Shown: positions 35,503 to 44,527 of the stretch, piece after piece | Layout: each line of letters opens with the position of its first letter | Numbering within the stretch: the stretch's first letter is position 1 | From: Bacteroidales bacterium UBA1794 | GTDB lineage: Bacteria > Bacteroidota > Bacteroidia > Bacteroidales > Bacteroidaceae | Direction of reading: 5' to 3' | Assembly (NCBI GenBank): GCA_002315435.1 | Contig: DCFW01000004.1 | Span: forward strand, 1 to 61,453 | Length of the DNA: 61,453 nucleotides | Notes under the pieces: generated by a model | Told to the model about the DNA's origin: nothing | The model's database searches: none | What the model saw: only the letters and a program-made list of their open reading frames with translations | Made by a program: the position numbers and the translations under genes

Positions 35503-36195
35503 TTACTCTTTACGTGGGTCAATGTATTTCTTTGCCTCATCAAAGCGACCATAATGATTAGTTACTTTTTTCAGGGCTTCATTTGCATCGGTACCTTTTT
35601 TGATTTCTTCCATGAATTTACCCATGTGAACAAATTCGTAACCGATGATTTCGTCATTTTCGTCAAGAGCCATACGAGTAATATAACCTTCGGTTAATTC
35701 CAAGTAGCGAGGACCTTTAGCCAATGTACCGTATAATGTACCTGTTTGGCTACGTAAACCTTTACCTAAATCTTCTAATCCGGCACCGATTTGCAAACCA
35801 CCTTCAGAGAAAGCAGATTGTGTACGTCCGTAAACGATTTGTAGGAATAATTCGCGCATTGCAGTATTTATTGCATCACACACAAGGTCGGTATTTAATG
35901 CCTCAAGAATTGTTTTGCCAGGCAAAATCTCTGCGGCCATAGCAGCAGAGTGAGTCATACCTGTGCAACCGATAGTCTCAATAAGGCATTCCTGAATTAC
36001 ACCTTCTTTTACATTAAGTGTAAGCTTGCAGGCACCTTGTTGAGGTGCACACCAACCCACACCATGTGTCAAACCGGAGATGTCAACAATTTCTTTTGAT
36101 TTTACCCATTTCCCTTCTTCCGGAATCGGGGCTGGTCCATGATTAGGACCCTTTTTCACAACACACATGTGTTCCACTTCCTGTGAATAAGTCAT
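35503..36195 (-). CDS. NifU/IscU-like iron-sulfur cluster scaffold protein
   Basis: A 230-residue protein with an IscU-type scaffold core. Conserved cysteines are Cys49 and Cys56 (WCAPQQGAC) and Cys77 (IGCTGMTHSA); Cys11, Cys70 and Cys106 are additional. The C-terminal half is longer than in IscU and lacks the NifU thioredoxin-like domain. It has its own promoter and heads a two-gene unit with the GGGtGRT protein. No isc, suf or nif genes lie nearby, so it probably serves a dedicated partner rather than general Fe-S assembly. Confidence 0.85.
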   Translation of the reverse strand: MTYSQEVEHMCVVKKGPNHGPAPIPEEGKWVKSKEIVDISGLTHGVGWCAPQQGACKLTLNVKEGVIQECLIETIGCTGMTHSAAMAAEILPGKTILEALNTDLVCDAINTAMRELFLQIVYGRTQSAFSEGGLQIGAGLEDLGKGLRSQTGTLYGTLAKGPRYLELTEGYITRMALDENDEIIGYEFVHMGKFMEEIKKGTDANEALKKVTNHYGRFDEAKKYIDPRKE

Positions 36196-36235
36196 AATTT
36201 TATCTTTTATATTTGTAATAAAAAACTTTCAAGTG

Positions 36236-36243
36236 CAAAGTTA
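36236..36243 (-). promoter_or_regulatory. -7 promoter box for the NifU-like/GGGtGRT unit
   Basis: The minus strand reads TAACTTTG, 40 bp before the start codon. Confidence 0.55.
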
Positions 36244-36291
36244 GTCGTTTTACCGAAAAATACCTACTACTAGGTACTATTTTGTTCGTTT

Positions 36292-37695
36292 TTATTTAAC
36301 TTCTTTACCGTTGATCAGCAAATTTTTAAATTTCACGTCCCTTGCACCTGTTATGCTTACTTTCTGATTTTTTACTCCGGAAAAATTACAGTTTGTGATA
36401 TTGATGTTATATACCTGTGTGCTTTCTTTTAATCCGATGATATATACTCCATAGTCGCTTTTTTTGCAAGTTACGCTATCAACGTATACATTTCTTACTG
36501 TAGGGATGAAGCCACGATGACAATCTTCGTTGTGTTCGTAATCAAGGTTTATTTTGATAACTGCTTCACCGCATTGACCCACTTTGATATTGCGCAAGAA
36601 GATGTCTTCAATAACGCCTCCACGGCAGGTATTTGTCTTGATGCGTAATACCCTGTCGAGGTTAGGACTATCCATTTCGCAGTTTTCAACATATAGATTC
36701 TTGAATCCTCCACTTATTTCACTACCGATTACTATACCACCATGACCGTCTTTCATCTTGCAGTTACGAATGATAATGTTTTCACTGGGAATACCCCATT
36801 TCCTTCCGTCAAGATTACGTCCGCTCTTTATGGCGATGCAATCGTCTCCGGTTTCAAATGAACTGTTTTCGATAATTACATTTTTGCATGATTCCGGATC
36901 ACATCCATCTCCATTAGGACCATGGTTCATTATTTTTACTCTGTTTACAATAATGTTTTGGCTCAACAACGGATGGATCACCCAAAATGGTGAATTTAGT
37001 AACTCTACGTCCTCAATTTTCACACGGTTACAACGAACAATATTTATTAATTGTGGGCGTAATCCGTCTTCAGGAGTCATCACACGTTTATATATGGGCA
37101 CTCCGTTTTCTCCGTACATTTGTAAACGTGCACGTCCGCCGGTCTTTTGGCTGACCACACCCGGGGTGTATCCGAACTTTGTGGCTCCACACATCTTCCA
37201 CCAGGATTGATTGCTGCCTTGCCCATCAATTACCCCTTCGCCTGTAATAGCGATATTGGTTTCTCCATATGCATAAATCAAAGGATGTGCATTATAGCAA
37301 TCCAATCCCTCCCAGCGAGTTAATACAGCAGGGAAATATAGACTTTGTTCTGTAGAGAACTTCAAAACTGCACCTTTTTCAAAGTGTAAGTTTACATTGC
37401 TTTTTAAAGTAATAGGACCCGTATAATAAGTTCCTGCTGGGATCTCTACTATACCTCCACCGTCCTGACTACAAGTCACGATGGCTAAATTTATTGCATC
37501 ATGACACAAAATACTGTCTTGTCCGGCAATAGCACCGAAGTCTGTAATTTTATATACACGATCAGGGAAAGATGTTTTTTGAACTTGTTGCTCAACTTGG
37601 CTATAATTATTCCATGGAGAATTTTGATCTTTATTTCCTCCGAAAGAATAAACTGATATCAACAGAAAAGAAACTACTAATGTTAACTGTTTCAT
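36292..37695 (-). CDS. Secreted glycoside hydrolase family 28 (polygalacturonase-type)
   Basis: A 467-residue exported enzyme with signal peptide MKQLTLVVSFLLISVYSFG and a right-handed beta-helix. GH28 motifs appear in order: GPNGDGCDPE (the NTD-like first Asp), ETGDDCIAIKSG (the two adjacent catalytic Asp), KDGHGGIVIGSE (the GHG motif) and LRIKTN (the RIK substrate-binding motif). It should hydrolyse galacturonan or rhamnogalacturonan linkages. The gene is a singleton without susC/susD partners. The start at 37695 is preferred because the upstream in-frame ATG at 37764 lies before the promoter box. Confidence 0.93.
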   Translation of the reverse strand: MKQLTLVVSFLLISVYSFGGNKDQNSPWNNYSQVEQQVQKTSFPDRVYKITDFGAIAGQDSILCHDAINLAIVTCSQDGGGIVEIPAGTYYTGPITLKSNVNLHFEKGAVLKFSTEQSLYFPAVLTRWEGLDCYNAHPLIYAYGETNIAITGEGVIDGQGSNQSWWKMCGATKFGYTPGVVSQKTGGRARLQMYGENGVPIYKRVMTPEDGLRPQLINIVRCNRVKIEDVELLNSPFWVIHPLLSQNIIVNRVKIMNHGPNGDGCDPESCKNVIIENSSFETGDDCIAIKSGRNLDGRKWGIPSENIIIRNCKMKDGHGGIVIGSEISGGFKNLYVENCEMDSPNLDRVLRIKTNTCRGGVIEDIFLRNIKVGQCGEAVIKINLDYEHNEDCHRGFIPTVRNVYVDSVTCKKSDYGVYIIGLKESTQVYNINITNCNFSGVKNQKVSITGARDVKFKNLLINGKEVK

Positions 37696-37735
37696 GGTAT
37701 TTACTTTTGTAAAATATGTTAGTAAAAAATGTAGA

Positions 37736-37743
37736 CAAATGTA
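37736..37743 (-). promoter_or_regulatory. -7 promoter box for the GH28 gene
   Basis: The minus strand reads TACATTTG, 40 bp before the chosen start. Confidence 0.5.
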
Positions 37744-37805
37744 GGAAAAAATAGGTCCTACCACGTGGATTATTTATCTAAAAACGTGAAAAAACTGATT
37801 TATAT

Positions 37806-39470
37806 TCATTCTTTTTTATGAAGATAGCCCATTAATACGCATATTAGTACAATAGCAAGAATCGGGCCTCCAATATTTAATGCTTGCCAATGTACAAGCC
37901 TTTTCGGCATAATATTTTCTTTGGAAAGCAGGCGAACCTTACTTTTTTTATTGCGCATTTGAAGCCACGAACCATTACCTGCCAAATAATTTACAGCATT
38001 CACAATGAAGTCTTGATTACCTAATCGTTGTCCGGTAAGTTGGTCATATCCTAGCGGCAATGGTTGTGATTGCTCCCCTTCATTGCTCCATTCATTTTGA
38101 ATAATGCTCGCAGAAGCTGCAACAATTTGTCTAGTTGGTTTGCTTATATTCCTCTTTTCAAGTGGCCAGTCTTTACAATCATTTGGACGAGATAAATGGG
38201 CATATGCTGAAGGAAATCTTCCTTCCAACAGTATGGCAATCGGCTGAGATGGCTGACTAAAGTATTTCTTCGTTGTCGGCATTCCTAAATATTTTAAACT
38301 TACCGCTTCAGGCGTTTGCAGGATATGTGATTCGTTGGATGTACTGAGCAATTCTGTAACGTGTATCTTATTACTCAAGACAGAAATGCTACTCACCATT
38401 TCCGATTTTAAAGGTGACAAATGGGCTGTTATAGGGTTCTTTGTATTTGGTTGCAAAAGTGGAGCAAAGAACCAAGGAAGAGTGTTATATGTTCCTTTGG
38501 CTCCTGAGTTTTGTGTTGCAATTCTGATAGGAGTGCATTGCCTGTCTTGCACAGTCACAGCGTTGATTTTCACACCCCATGACAAAAGTAAGTTGTCTAT
38601 ATTCAGATCATTCTTTATCGTATGCGACTCTCCATTTGTTTGAAACTTATCTTCATTTATTTTTATTCCATCAACTAACCAGAATATACTCCCTCCATGC
38701 ATCAGATATTGATCTAGAATATATTTATCCGATTCACTAAAAGGCTTTTCCGGCCCTGCTATTATTAATACTTTATATGCAGATAATGTGGATGGATCAT
38801 CTGTAAGTTTACCGCGATCGATTTGATAATACTTACTCAATGCATTAGTTGCTTCATAGACATAAGTATCAGGCAATTCACCCTGTCCTTCTATAAAAGC
38901 AATACGTTGTGTCGCCTTTTTTGTTAAAAGATGTAGGGCATCTGTAAATGCATATTCCAGATTGTTTTCCGAAGCATTCGTAATTTCTTGTGGAGACATA
39001 TGATTCTTTTGCAGCAACAAATCTACAGCAATTGTGTCACCATTATATATAACGTTCGCTTCAGGAAAAATCAACTGTTGTGCATTCTTTCCTTGAGCAT
39101 TGCTATCATTTACAACTGTTCCATGAATCCCCATATCTGTAAGTTTAGTGATAGCTTGTTCTTCACTTATCGATTTGGGGTGGGGCATGTAATTTATCTT
39201 GATGTTATATGGAGTCTGTTTCGCCATTTCATGCAACAGCTCTATTGTGGCAGTCTGCAACTTATAAAAAGAGGAAGTCATCTCGCCATTTAGGTATAAA
39301 TCTATTTGCAGAGGATGTTTTATCTCTTTCAGAACTTGTATACTTTCTTTGGTAAGAGTAAATCTTTTGTCCGCAGTAAGATCCCATTGAAATGCAAAGA
39401 TCGATGATAGTATGTTTATAATTACCAAAATGCAAATAAAAACAATACTTTGTTTGACAGGCTTCTTCAT
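37806..39470 (-). CDS. gldG: GldG-like ABC transporter auxiliary protein
   Basis: A 554-residue membrane protein of the GldG (ABC-type uncharacterised transport, Gld_G) family. It has an N-terminal transmembrane helix (about residues 8-28), a large periplasmic region containing LYLNGEMTSSFYKLQ and IAFIEGQGELPD, and a C-terminal helix (GGPILAIVLICVLMGYL) before a short basic tail. In gliding flavobacteria GldA/F/G form an ABC transporter needed for motility. Bacteroides do not glide, so the role here is open. It overlaps gldF by 4 bp. Confidence 0.88.
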   Translation of the reverse strand: MKKPVKQSIVFICILVIINILSSIFAFQWDLTADKRFTLTKESIQVLKEIKHPLQIDLYLNGEMTSSFYKLQTATIELLHEMAKQTPYNIKINYMPHPKSISEEQAITKLTDMGIHGTVVNDSNAQGKNAQQLIFPEANVIYNGDTIAVDLLLQKNHMSPQEITNASENNLEYAFTDALHLLTKKATQRIAFIEGQGELPDTYVYEATNALSKYYQIDRGKLTDDPSTLSAYKVLIIAGPEKPFSESDKYILDQYLMHGGSIFWLVDGIKINEDKFQTNGESHTIKNDLNIDNLLLSWGVKINAVTVQDRQCTPIRIATQNSGAKGTYNTLPWFFAPLLQPNTKNPITAHLSPLKSEMVSSISVLSNKIHVTELLSTSNESHILQTPEAVSLKYLGMPTTKKYFSQPSQPIAILLEGRFPSAYAHLSRPNDCKDWPLEKRNISKPTRQIVAASASIIQNEWSNEGEQSQPLPLGYDQLTGQRLGNQDFIVNAVNYLAGNGSWLQMRNKKSKVRLLSKENIMPKRLVHWQALNIGGPILAIVLICVLMGYLHKKE

Positions 39471-40198
39471 TTCTTTCGGATATTGAGTAATAGGGTAAAC
39501 CAGAGAAATAACACTGTTATGGAAATAAAGTAAACTATATCGTTACTTGCAATTACTCCCCGTGCCAGTGACTCATAATGATACTGTATACCAATTTGTT
39601 CAGTATATTTGTGAATGCTTTCTATTGCAATGATTGATGCAATCAAATTGAAACCGAAGTAAAATATGGCATTCAATGCTACACCTATTGTAAGAGCAAT
39701 GAATTGATTACTTGTTAGCGATGAGCAGAATAATCCCATAGCACTAAATGCAGTTGCCACCAAGACTAGCCCCAAGTACCCACTGATTGTTTCTCCGAGA
39801 TCGATTCCTTGCATGCTCATACATGCGATGCTTACCACATAAATAAGAGTAGGAGCGATGGCTGTGCATACTAGCAGAAAGGTTGCCTCAAATTTCCGTA
39901 ATACGATTGTTGACGATTGTTTTATAGGAGTTGAATCTGTACTTTCATTGGTTTCTACTTTTTCCCCTTTCGGAAACATTCTCATTGCAATAGCCGGAAC
40001 TAATATCAGCATTAACAAGGGAGCCAATTTAAAAAAAGGATGAAGTGTTGCATATCCTGACAGAGGAATATTATAGTTACCATTTATAACCCATAGTATC
40101 AAACCTAGAGATAGGAACCATATTGTGAGTAAAATCACGCCTATGTTGGAATTGAAGAAGTATGATAGTTCTTTTTTGACTAAATAATTCATTTTCAA
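39467..40198 (-). CDS. gldF: GldF-like ABC transporter permease
   Basis: A 243-residue integral membrane protein with about six hydrophobic helices of the ABC-2 permease type. The N-terminus (NYLVKKELSYFFNSNIGVIL) matches the family. It precedes gldG with a 4-bp stop/start overlap and is divergent from the orphan gene at 40268. No gldA ATPase is found beside it, so the energising subunit must be elsewhere. Confidence 0.87.
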   Translation of the reverse strand: MKMNYLVKKELSYFFNSNIGVILLTIWFLSLGLILWVINGNYNIPLSGYATLHPFFKLAPLLMLILVPAIAMRMFPKGEKVETNESTDSTPIKQSSTIVLRKFEATFLLVCTAIAPTLIYVVSIACMSMQGIDLGETISGYLGLVLVATAFSAMGLFCSSLTSNQFIALTIGVALNAIFYFGFNLIASIIAIESIHKYTEQIGIQYHYESLARGVIASNDIVYFISITVLFLWFTLLLNIRKK

Positions 40199-40210
40199 CC
40201 GGGAAAATTA

Positions 40211-40218
40211 TATTTTTG
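40211..40218 (+). promoter_or_regulatory. -7 promoter box for the orphan gene at 40268
   Basis: TATTTTTG on the plus strand, 49 bp before the start codon. It is within the gldF leader. Confidence 0.4.
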
Positions 40219-40233
40219 TATTTTATAAGCCTG

Positions 40234-40241
40234 CAAAGATA
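40234..40241 (-). promoter_or_regulatory. -7 promoter box for gldF-gldG
   Basis: The minus strand reads TATCTTTG, 35 bp before the gldF start. Confidence 0.55.
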
Positions 40242-40267
40242 TAAATTTTGGTTGAATATATGAGTCT

Positions 40268-41104
40268 ATGAAGTGTAATTTGAAAGTAAAAGTGTGGATT
40301 ATTTCACTTGTGGCAATTGCGTCCGTTGGTGGGACTTTTTATGCTTGCACTCTTCAAAATGAACAACATACTGCTTCATCTATAAATCTGTATAAGTTTG
40401 TATCACCTCATTCACAGGCTATTATTGCAACTAATCATTTTTCATCTTTATTAAAAGAACTTATCCCTTTTGATTCTTGTTTTCGCCATTCTCCTTATTG
40501 TATTTCGGATTTGGTGAGAATGTTTTCTCCTTATGCATTCCATTTCAGTGGAGTGATTATAGAATGTCCTTCACAGGATAGTGATAATCAAATTTTTCTT
40601 GGCAATTCGGATCAGTCCCAAAATGTACCTAAGTGGATTCGCCATTATTTATTGCAAGGAGTAAGTGTACGTACAATTAAATATCATGGTAATCTCATTT
40701 ATATTTATCCTCTTTGCAATGGCAAATTCTTGACTTTATTCATTGGAAAAGAAGGATATGTTATTGCCAGTTTTCAACTTCGCAATACACTTCGTGCCAT
40801 AAATACATATTTACAGTCCAAAGGGCTCTATTACAACAAGCAATTTAATCGCATTTCTATTCGTGACAATAATAAAATGGCCTCATTGTATACTTCCTGT
40901 CATAATAGATGGTACAGCTATAATTTGCTTTTTAATCCTCCTACAATTCTTATTGAAGGATGTCAACCGATTGATTCTCTGTCGGTAGGTTTATTCACAT
41001 TAAGCATGTCGGATACTATCCATAAAAAACATTATGTAATAGTCTCCCAAAAATTAAAGATAAATAATACTTTTTTCCCATTGGTTAAATTGATTATACA
41101 GTGA
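40268..41104 (+). CDS. Membrane-anchored protein of unknown function
   Basis: A 278-residue protein with one N-terminal hydrophobic helix (about residues 8-26, ending FYAC), followed by an extracytoplasmic domain with mixed beta strands (FLTLFIGKEGYVIASFQL). The Cys after the helix is not preceded by a good lipobox, so I favour a membrane anchor over a lipoprotein. The body has scattered Cys and many Tyr/Ser. I do not recognise the family. It is followed 50 bp later by the M23 peptidase, which has its own promoter. Confidence 0.7.
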   Translation: MKCNLKVKVWIISLVAIASVGGTFYACTLQNEQHTASSINLYKFVSPHSQAIIATNHFSSLLKELIPFDSCFRHSPYCISDLVRMFSPYAFHFSGVIIECPSQDSDNQIFLGNSDQSQNVPKWIRHYLLQGVSVRTIKYHGNLIYIYPLCNGKFLTLFIGKEGYVIASFQLRNTLRAINTYLQSKGLYYNKQFNRISIRDNNKMASLYTSCHNRWYSYNLLFNPPTILIEGCQPIDSLSVGLFTLSMSDTIHKKHYVIVSQKLKINNTFFPLVKLIIQ

Positions 41105-41120
41105 ATTTACTGTACTTTTG
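41089..41120 (+). promoter_or_regulatory. Promoter of the M23-C69 peptidase unit
   Basis: ATTG (41089-41092), a 20-nt spacer, then TACTTTTG (41113-41120), 34 bp before the start codon. The -33 element lies within the last codons of the preceding gene. Confidence 0.65.
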
Positions 41121-41154
41121 CAGTACTTTTTTGGAAAAAGATTAGTTTATATAA

Positions 41155-42822
41155 ATGAAAAAATGGTATCTGATAGCCGCCACTTTGTTACTGCAAATAC
41201 AAAGTGTTCCGGCAATACACAATAAGTCAGGAAATGTAAAGGTATGCCGAAAGGTTATATCGTTTACTCCTCCTTTACGTATTCCTCTTATTTTAAGTGG
41301 TAGTTTCGGGGAGTTGCGTCCCAGTCATTTTCATGGAGGAATAGATTTCAAAACAGATGGAAAGACCGGGCTTCCCGTTTACAGCATTGCTGATGGTTAT
41401 GTCTCGAAGATATTTGTATCGTATGGATCCGGATATATGGTTCATATTACACACCCCAATGGATACACCTCTATATATAGGCATATGATCGGTTTCTCTC
41501 CGGCAGTTATGAATTATACGCTTAATTATCAGTATAGACATCAGACCGACCAATGCGAAATAACTTTGAAACCAAATGAATTGCGTGTGAGGCAAGGTGA
41601 TCAAATAGGTTTTAGTGGTAATGAAGGTTTTTCTATGGGACCTCATCTTCATTTGGATCTTTATCGTACGGATAATGGAGACTTTGTGGATCCGACTCCA
41701 TTTTTTATGAGTCATTTCAAGGATACTCGTAAACCTCAAGCCACGGGCATTCGTCTTTTCCCTCAACATGGAACAGGTATTATAGGTGGACGTACGGATC
41801 AAGTATCGTTTTATCCTGCCAATGGAAAGATTATTAAAGGATGGGGATGGATAGGAGTAGGAGTAAAATGCCACGATTATCAGGACGCATCTTATAGTCA
41901 GCATGGCGTACGATATGTTTCATTGTATGTGGATGGGAAGCTGAAATGCAGTACAAATATGGCTTGTTTCTCGCGCACAGAGAATCTGATGAAGTCAGCA
42001 TGGGTTGAAGAGAATTTTGAAAAGATGTATCGTGAACCAGGTAACCGCATGCGTATAATGAAAGCAGATCCTCAACGAGGATTGGTTTTTGTAAATCAAG
42101 AGCGTGATTATAAGTGTCAGCTTGTTTTGCGTGATCTTTATGGCAATGAAAGCAAGTATAATTTTGTGATCAGAGGACGTAAACAGATTGTACCGCAATG
42201 GAAATATTCCGGGAATGTCTTGATTCATTGGAATCGGATAAATATTATATCTCGACCCGGTGTGCAAGTAATTATACCCAAGTTGATGGTCCCTAACGAT
42301 TTATCAATACATTTACAAGTTCATGCATCTACTGGCCTATCTGATGTATATCAATTAGATAATCAGCCCACTTTACTATTGGGCTCGTGTGAACTGCAAA
42401 TCAGGTTGAAGCATCCGGTACCTCAAGGTGATGAACGAAAGTTATATATAGCCAGTCAGTCGCCGATGGGATGGAAATCCTGTGGAGGTATCTATCGTAA
42501 CGGATTTGTTATTACTAAGATAGAGAAACTCGGTACTTATAAATTGATGATAGATAATACTCCTCCTAAGATATCCGTTTTATCTATGGGAGCAGGTAGC
42601 AGGTTGGCTTTTATTGTTGGTGATTCCGGTTCCGGATTACGTTCATATAGGGGATTTGTTGATGGAAAATTTGTATTGCTGCATTTGCGTCGTCAAAGCA
42701 ACAAGATGGAATATAAGCTTAGTGAAGCGCAAGTGAAACGAGGCGGAATACATAAATTTGAATTAATCGCTGTGGATAATGTAGGAAATGTTTCCACATA
42801 TAAAAACTCATTCAGATGGTAA
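41155..42822 (+). CDS. Exported M23 family metallopeptidase
   Basis: A 555-residue exported protein with signal MKKWYLIAATLLLQIQSVPA and an LytM/M23 zinc domain (about residues 55-185). Zinc ligands are in HFHGGIDF (His and Asp), with HLH in GPHLHLDL; the family's distal Asp/His spacing is kept. A long C-terminal part (about 190-555) has beta-sandwich-like segments of unknown role. M23 enzymes cut peptidoglycan peptide cross-links or act as regulators. The stop overlaps the start of the C69 dipeptidase by 7 bp, so the two are translationally coupled. Confidence 0.9.
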   Translation: MKKWYLIAATLLLQIQSVPAIHNKSGNVKVCRKVISFTPPLRIPLILSGSFGELRPSHFHGGIDFKTDGKTGLPVYSIADGYVSKIFVSYGSGYMVHITHPNGYTSIYRHMIGFSPAVMNYTLNYQYRHQTDQCEITLKPNELRVRQGDQIGFSGNEGFSMGPHLHLDLYRTDNGDFVDPTPFFMSHFKDTRKPQATGIRLFPQHGTGIIGGRTDQVSFYPANGKIIKGWGWIGVGVKCHDYQDASYSQHGVRYVSLYVDGKLKCSTNMACFSRTENLMKSAWVEENFEKMYREPGNRMRIMKADPQRGLVFVNQERDYKCQLVLRDLYGNESKYNFVIRGRKQIVPQWKYSGNVLIHWNRINIISRPGVQVIIPKLMVPNDLSIHLQVHASTGLSDVYQLDNQPTLLLGSCELQIRLKHPVPQGDERKLYIASQSPMGWKSCGGIYRNGFVITKIEKLGTYKLMIDNTPPKISVLSMGAGSRLAFIVGDSGSGLRSYRGFVDGKFVLLHLRRQSNKMEYKLSEAQVKRGGIHKFELIAVDNVGNVSTYKNSFRW

Positions 42823-44462
42823 CATTTAAGAAAACATTTTTATTATTGCTCGTTATGGCAATGACCTATTCGTCTGTGATGGCATGTACCAACTTAATCG
42901 TTGGCAAAAAAGCATCAGCCGATGGGTCGGTTATTGTGTCTTATAATGCTGATTCCTATGGATTATATGGGTATCTATGTCATTATCCGGCAACGAAAAA
43001 CAACCCGGCGGGTAGTATGCGTGAAATAGTTGATTGGGATACAAACAGACCTTTGGGAAAAATACCCGAAGCTGTCAATACCTATAATGTAATAGGTAAC
43101 ATGAACCAGTTTCAGGTTACCATTGCTGAAACGACATTTGGTGGTCGTCCTGCGTTAGTTGATACAACTGCTGTCATGGATTATGGCAGTTTGATGTACG
43201 TGGCTTTGCAACGGAGCCGTTCAGCGCGTGAGGCAATTAAGGTTATGACAGATCTTGTTGCCGAATATGGATATGCCAGTGAAGGAGAATCCTTTACAAT
43301 AGCTGATCCCAATGAAGCTTGGATCATGGAAATGGTAGGTAAGGGATTTGGCATGCACGGAGCTGTATGGGTAGCCGTACGTATACCGGATGATTGCATT
43401 GCTGCACATGCCAACCAAAGTCGTATACATCAGTTTGATATGAACGACACGCAAAATGTGTTGTATTCTCCTGATGTGGTATCTTTTGCTCGTGAAAAAG
43501 GTTATTTCAATGGCATCAATAAAGATTTCAGTTTCGCAGATGCATATGCTCCTACAGACTTTGAAGCATTGCGCTTTTGTGAAGCACGTGTATGGAGTTT
43601 TTATCGTATGTCTAATCCTGATATGGATTCATATTTATCCTATATTAAAGGACAGTCAAAAACTCCTATACCACTTTACGTGAAACCTTTTCGTAAAGTG
43701 AGTGTGCGCGATGTTCAAACAGCCATGCGTGACCACTATGAGGGAACAGAGTTAGATATGGCTCATGATCCCGGAGCTGGTCAGTATCATTCTCCTTACC
43801 GTTTGTCTCCATTAACATGGAAGGTTGACAGTATAAAAGGCTTTAATGAACGTCCGATATCCACTCAACAGACCGGATTCACTTTTGTAGCACAAATGCG
43901 TGCTGATTTGCCTGATCCTGTTGGCGGCGTTTTGTGGTTTGGACTAGATGATGCAAACATGACTGTTTATACGCCGGTCTATTGCGGTGTCACTAACGTT
44001 CCGGATTGTTATGCTCAGGGACATGGTGATTATATTACATTCTCATGGGATTCAGCTTGGTGGATATACAATTGGGTAAGCAACATGATCTATCCCAGGT
44101 ACGATTTGATGATAGGAGATCTGCGAAAGAAGCAACAAGCTTTTGAAGATAATTTTGCAGCAAACCAGCCACGTATTGAAGCAGAAGCTTTGCGTTTGCT
44201 TAAAGTTGATTCATTGAAAGCACAAGAATATCTCAATAATTATACCAATGATTGTGCTACTAACACATTCAAGTCATGGAAAGAGTTGGGAACCTATTTA
44301 ATAGTGAAATATAATGATGGAGTAGTGAAGCAAGAAAAAGATGGAAAGTTTGCTCGCGGAGCATACAATCAGGCTTTACCGGTGCTACGTCCGGGGTATT
44401 CACCAGAGACTTTACGCGAAATTCTTAAAGCAACAGGTGACCGTTATAAAGTCCCTCAATAA
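42816..44462 (+). CDS. Exported C69 family dipeptidase
   Basis: A 548-residue N-terminal nucleophile (Ntn) hydrolase of peptidase family C69 (PepD). The signal-like segment (FLLLLVMAMTYSSVMA) ends at Ala23, directly before Cys24 of CTNLIVGKKASADGSV, the expected catalytic Cys. Signal-peptidase cleavage would therefore expose the nucleophile. Other family segments are DYGSLMYVALQRS and EAWIMEMVGKGFG. It probably cleaves dipeptides from protein or peptidoglycan breakdown in the periplasm. It overlaps the M23 gene by 7 bp. Confidence 0.9.
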   Translation: MVTFKKTFLLLLVMAMTYSSVMACTNLIVGKKASADGSVIVSYNADSYGLYGYLCHYPATKNNPAGSMREIVDWDTNRPLGKIPEAVNTYNVIGNMNQFQVTIAETTFGGRPALVDTTAVMDYGSLMYVALQRSRSAREAIKVMTDLVAEYGYASEGESFTIADPNEAWIMEMVGKGFGMHGAVWVAVRIPDDCIAAHANQSRIHQFDMNDTQNVLYSPDVVSFAREKGYFNGINKDFSFADAYAPTDFEALRFCEARVWSFYRMSNPDMDSYLSYIKGQSKTPIPLYVKPFRKVSVRDVQTAMRDHYEGTELDMAHDPGAGQYHSPYRLSPLTWKVDSIKGFNERPISTQQTGFTFVAQMRADLPDPVGGVLWFGLDDANMTVYTPVYCGVTNVPDCYAQGHGDYITFSWDSAWWIYNWVSNMIYPRYDLMIGDLRKKQQAFEDNFAANQPRIEAEALRLLKVDSLKAQEYLNNYTNDCATNTFKSWKELGTYLIVKYNDGVVKQEKDGKFARGAYNQALPVLRPGYSPETLREILKATGDRYKVPQ

Positions 44463-44486
44463 TTAGGATTTTTCTTTGGTAAGTTG

Positions 44487-44494
44487 TATTTTTG
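44487..44494 (+). promoter_or_regulatory. -7 promoter box for the phosphohexomutase gene
   Basis: TATTTTTG, 33 bp before the ATG at 44528. Confidence 0.5.
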
Positions 44495-44527
44495 TAGAAA
44501 GAACATTAACTATTAATATTGATATTT

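Noticed and set aside
36292..37695. Polysaccharide utilisation locus around the GH28 gene
   Set aside because: No susC, susD, SusE-like or regulator gene adjoins it. Neighbours are an Fe-S pair and gldFG, so it is called a singleton.
41293..41904. A 203-residue reading frame antisense to the M23 peptidase gene
   Set aside because: It lies entirely within a confidently assigned gene on the other strand, has no family resemblance, promoter or sensible composition, and is a shadow frame.
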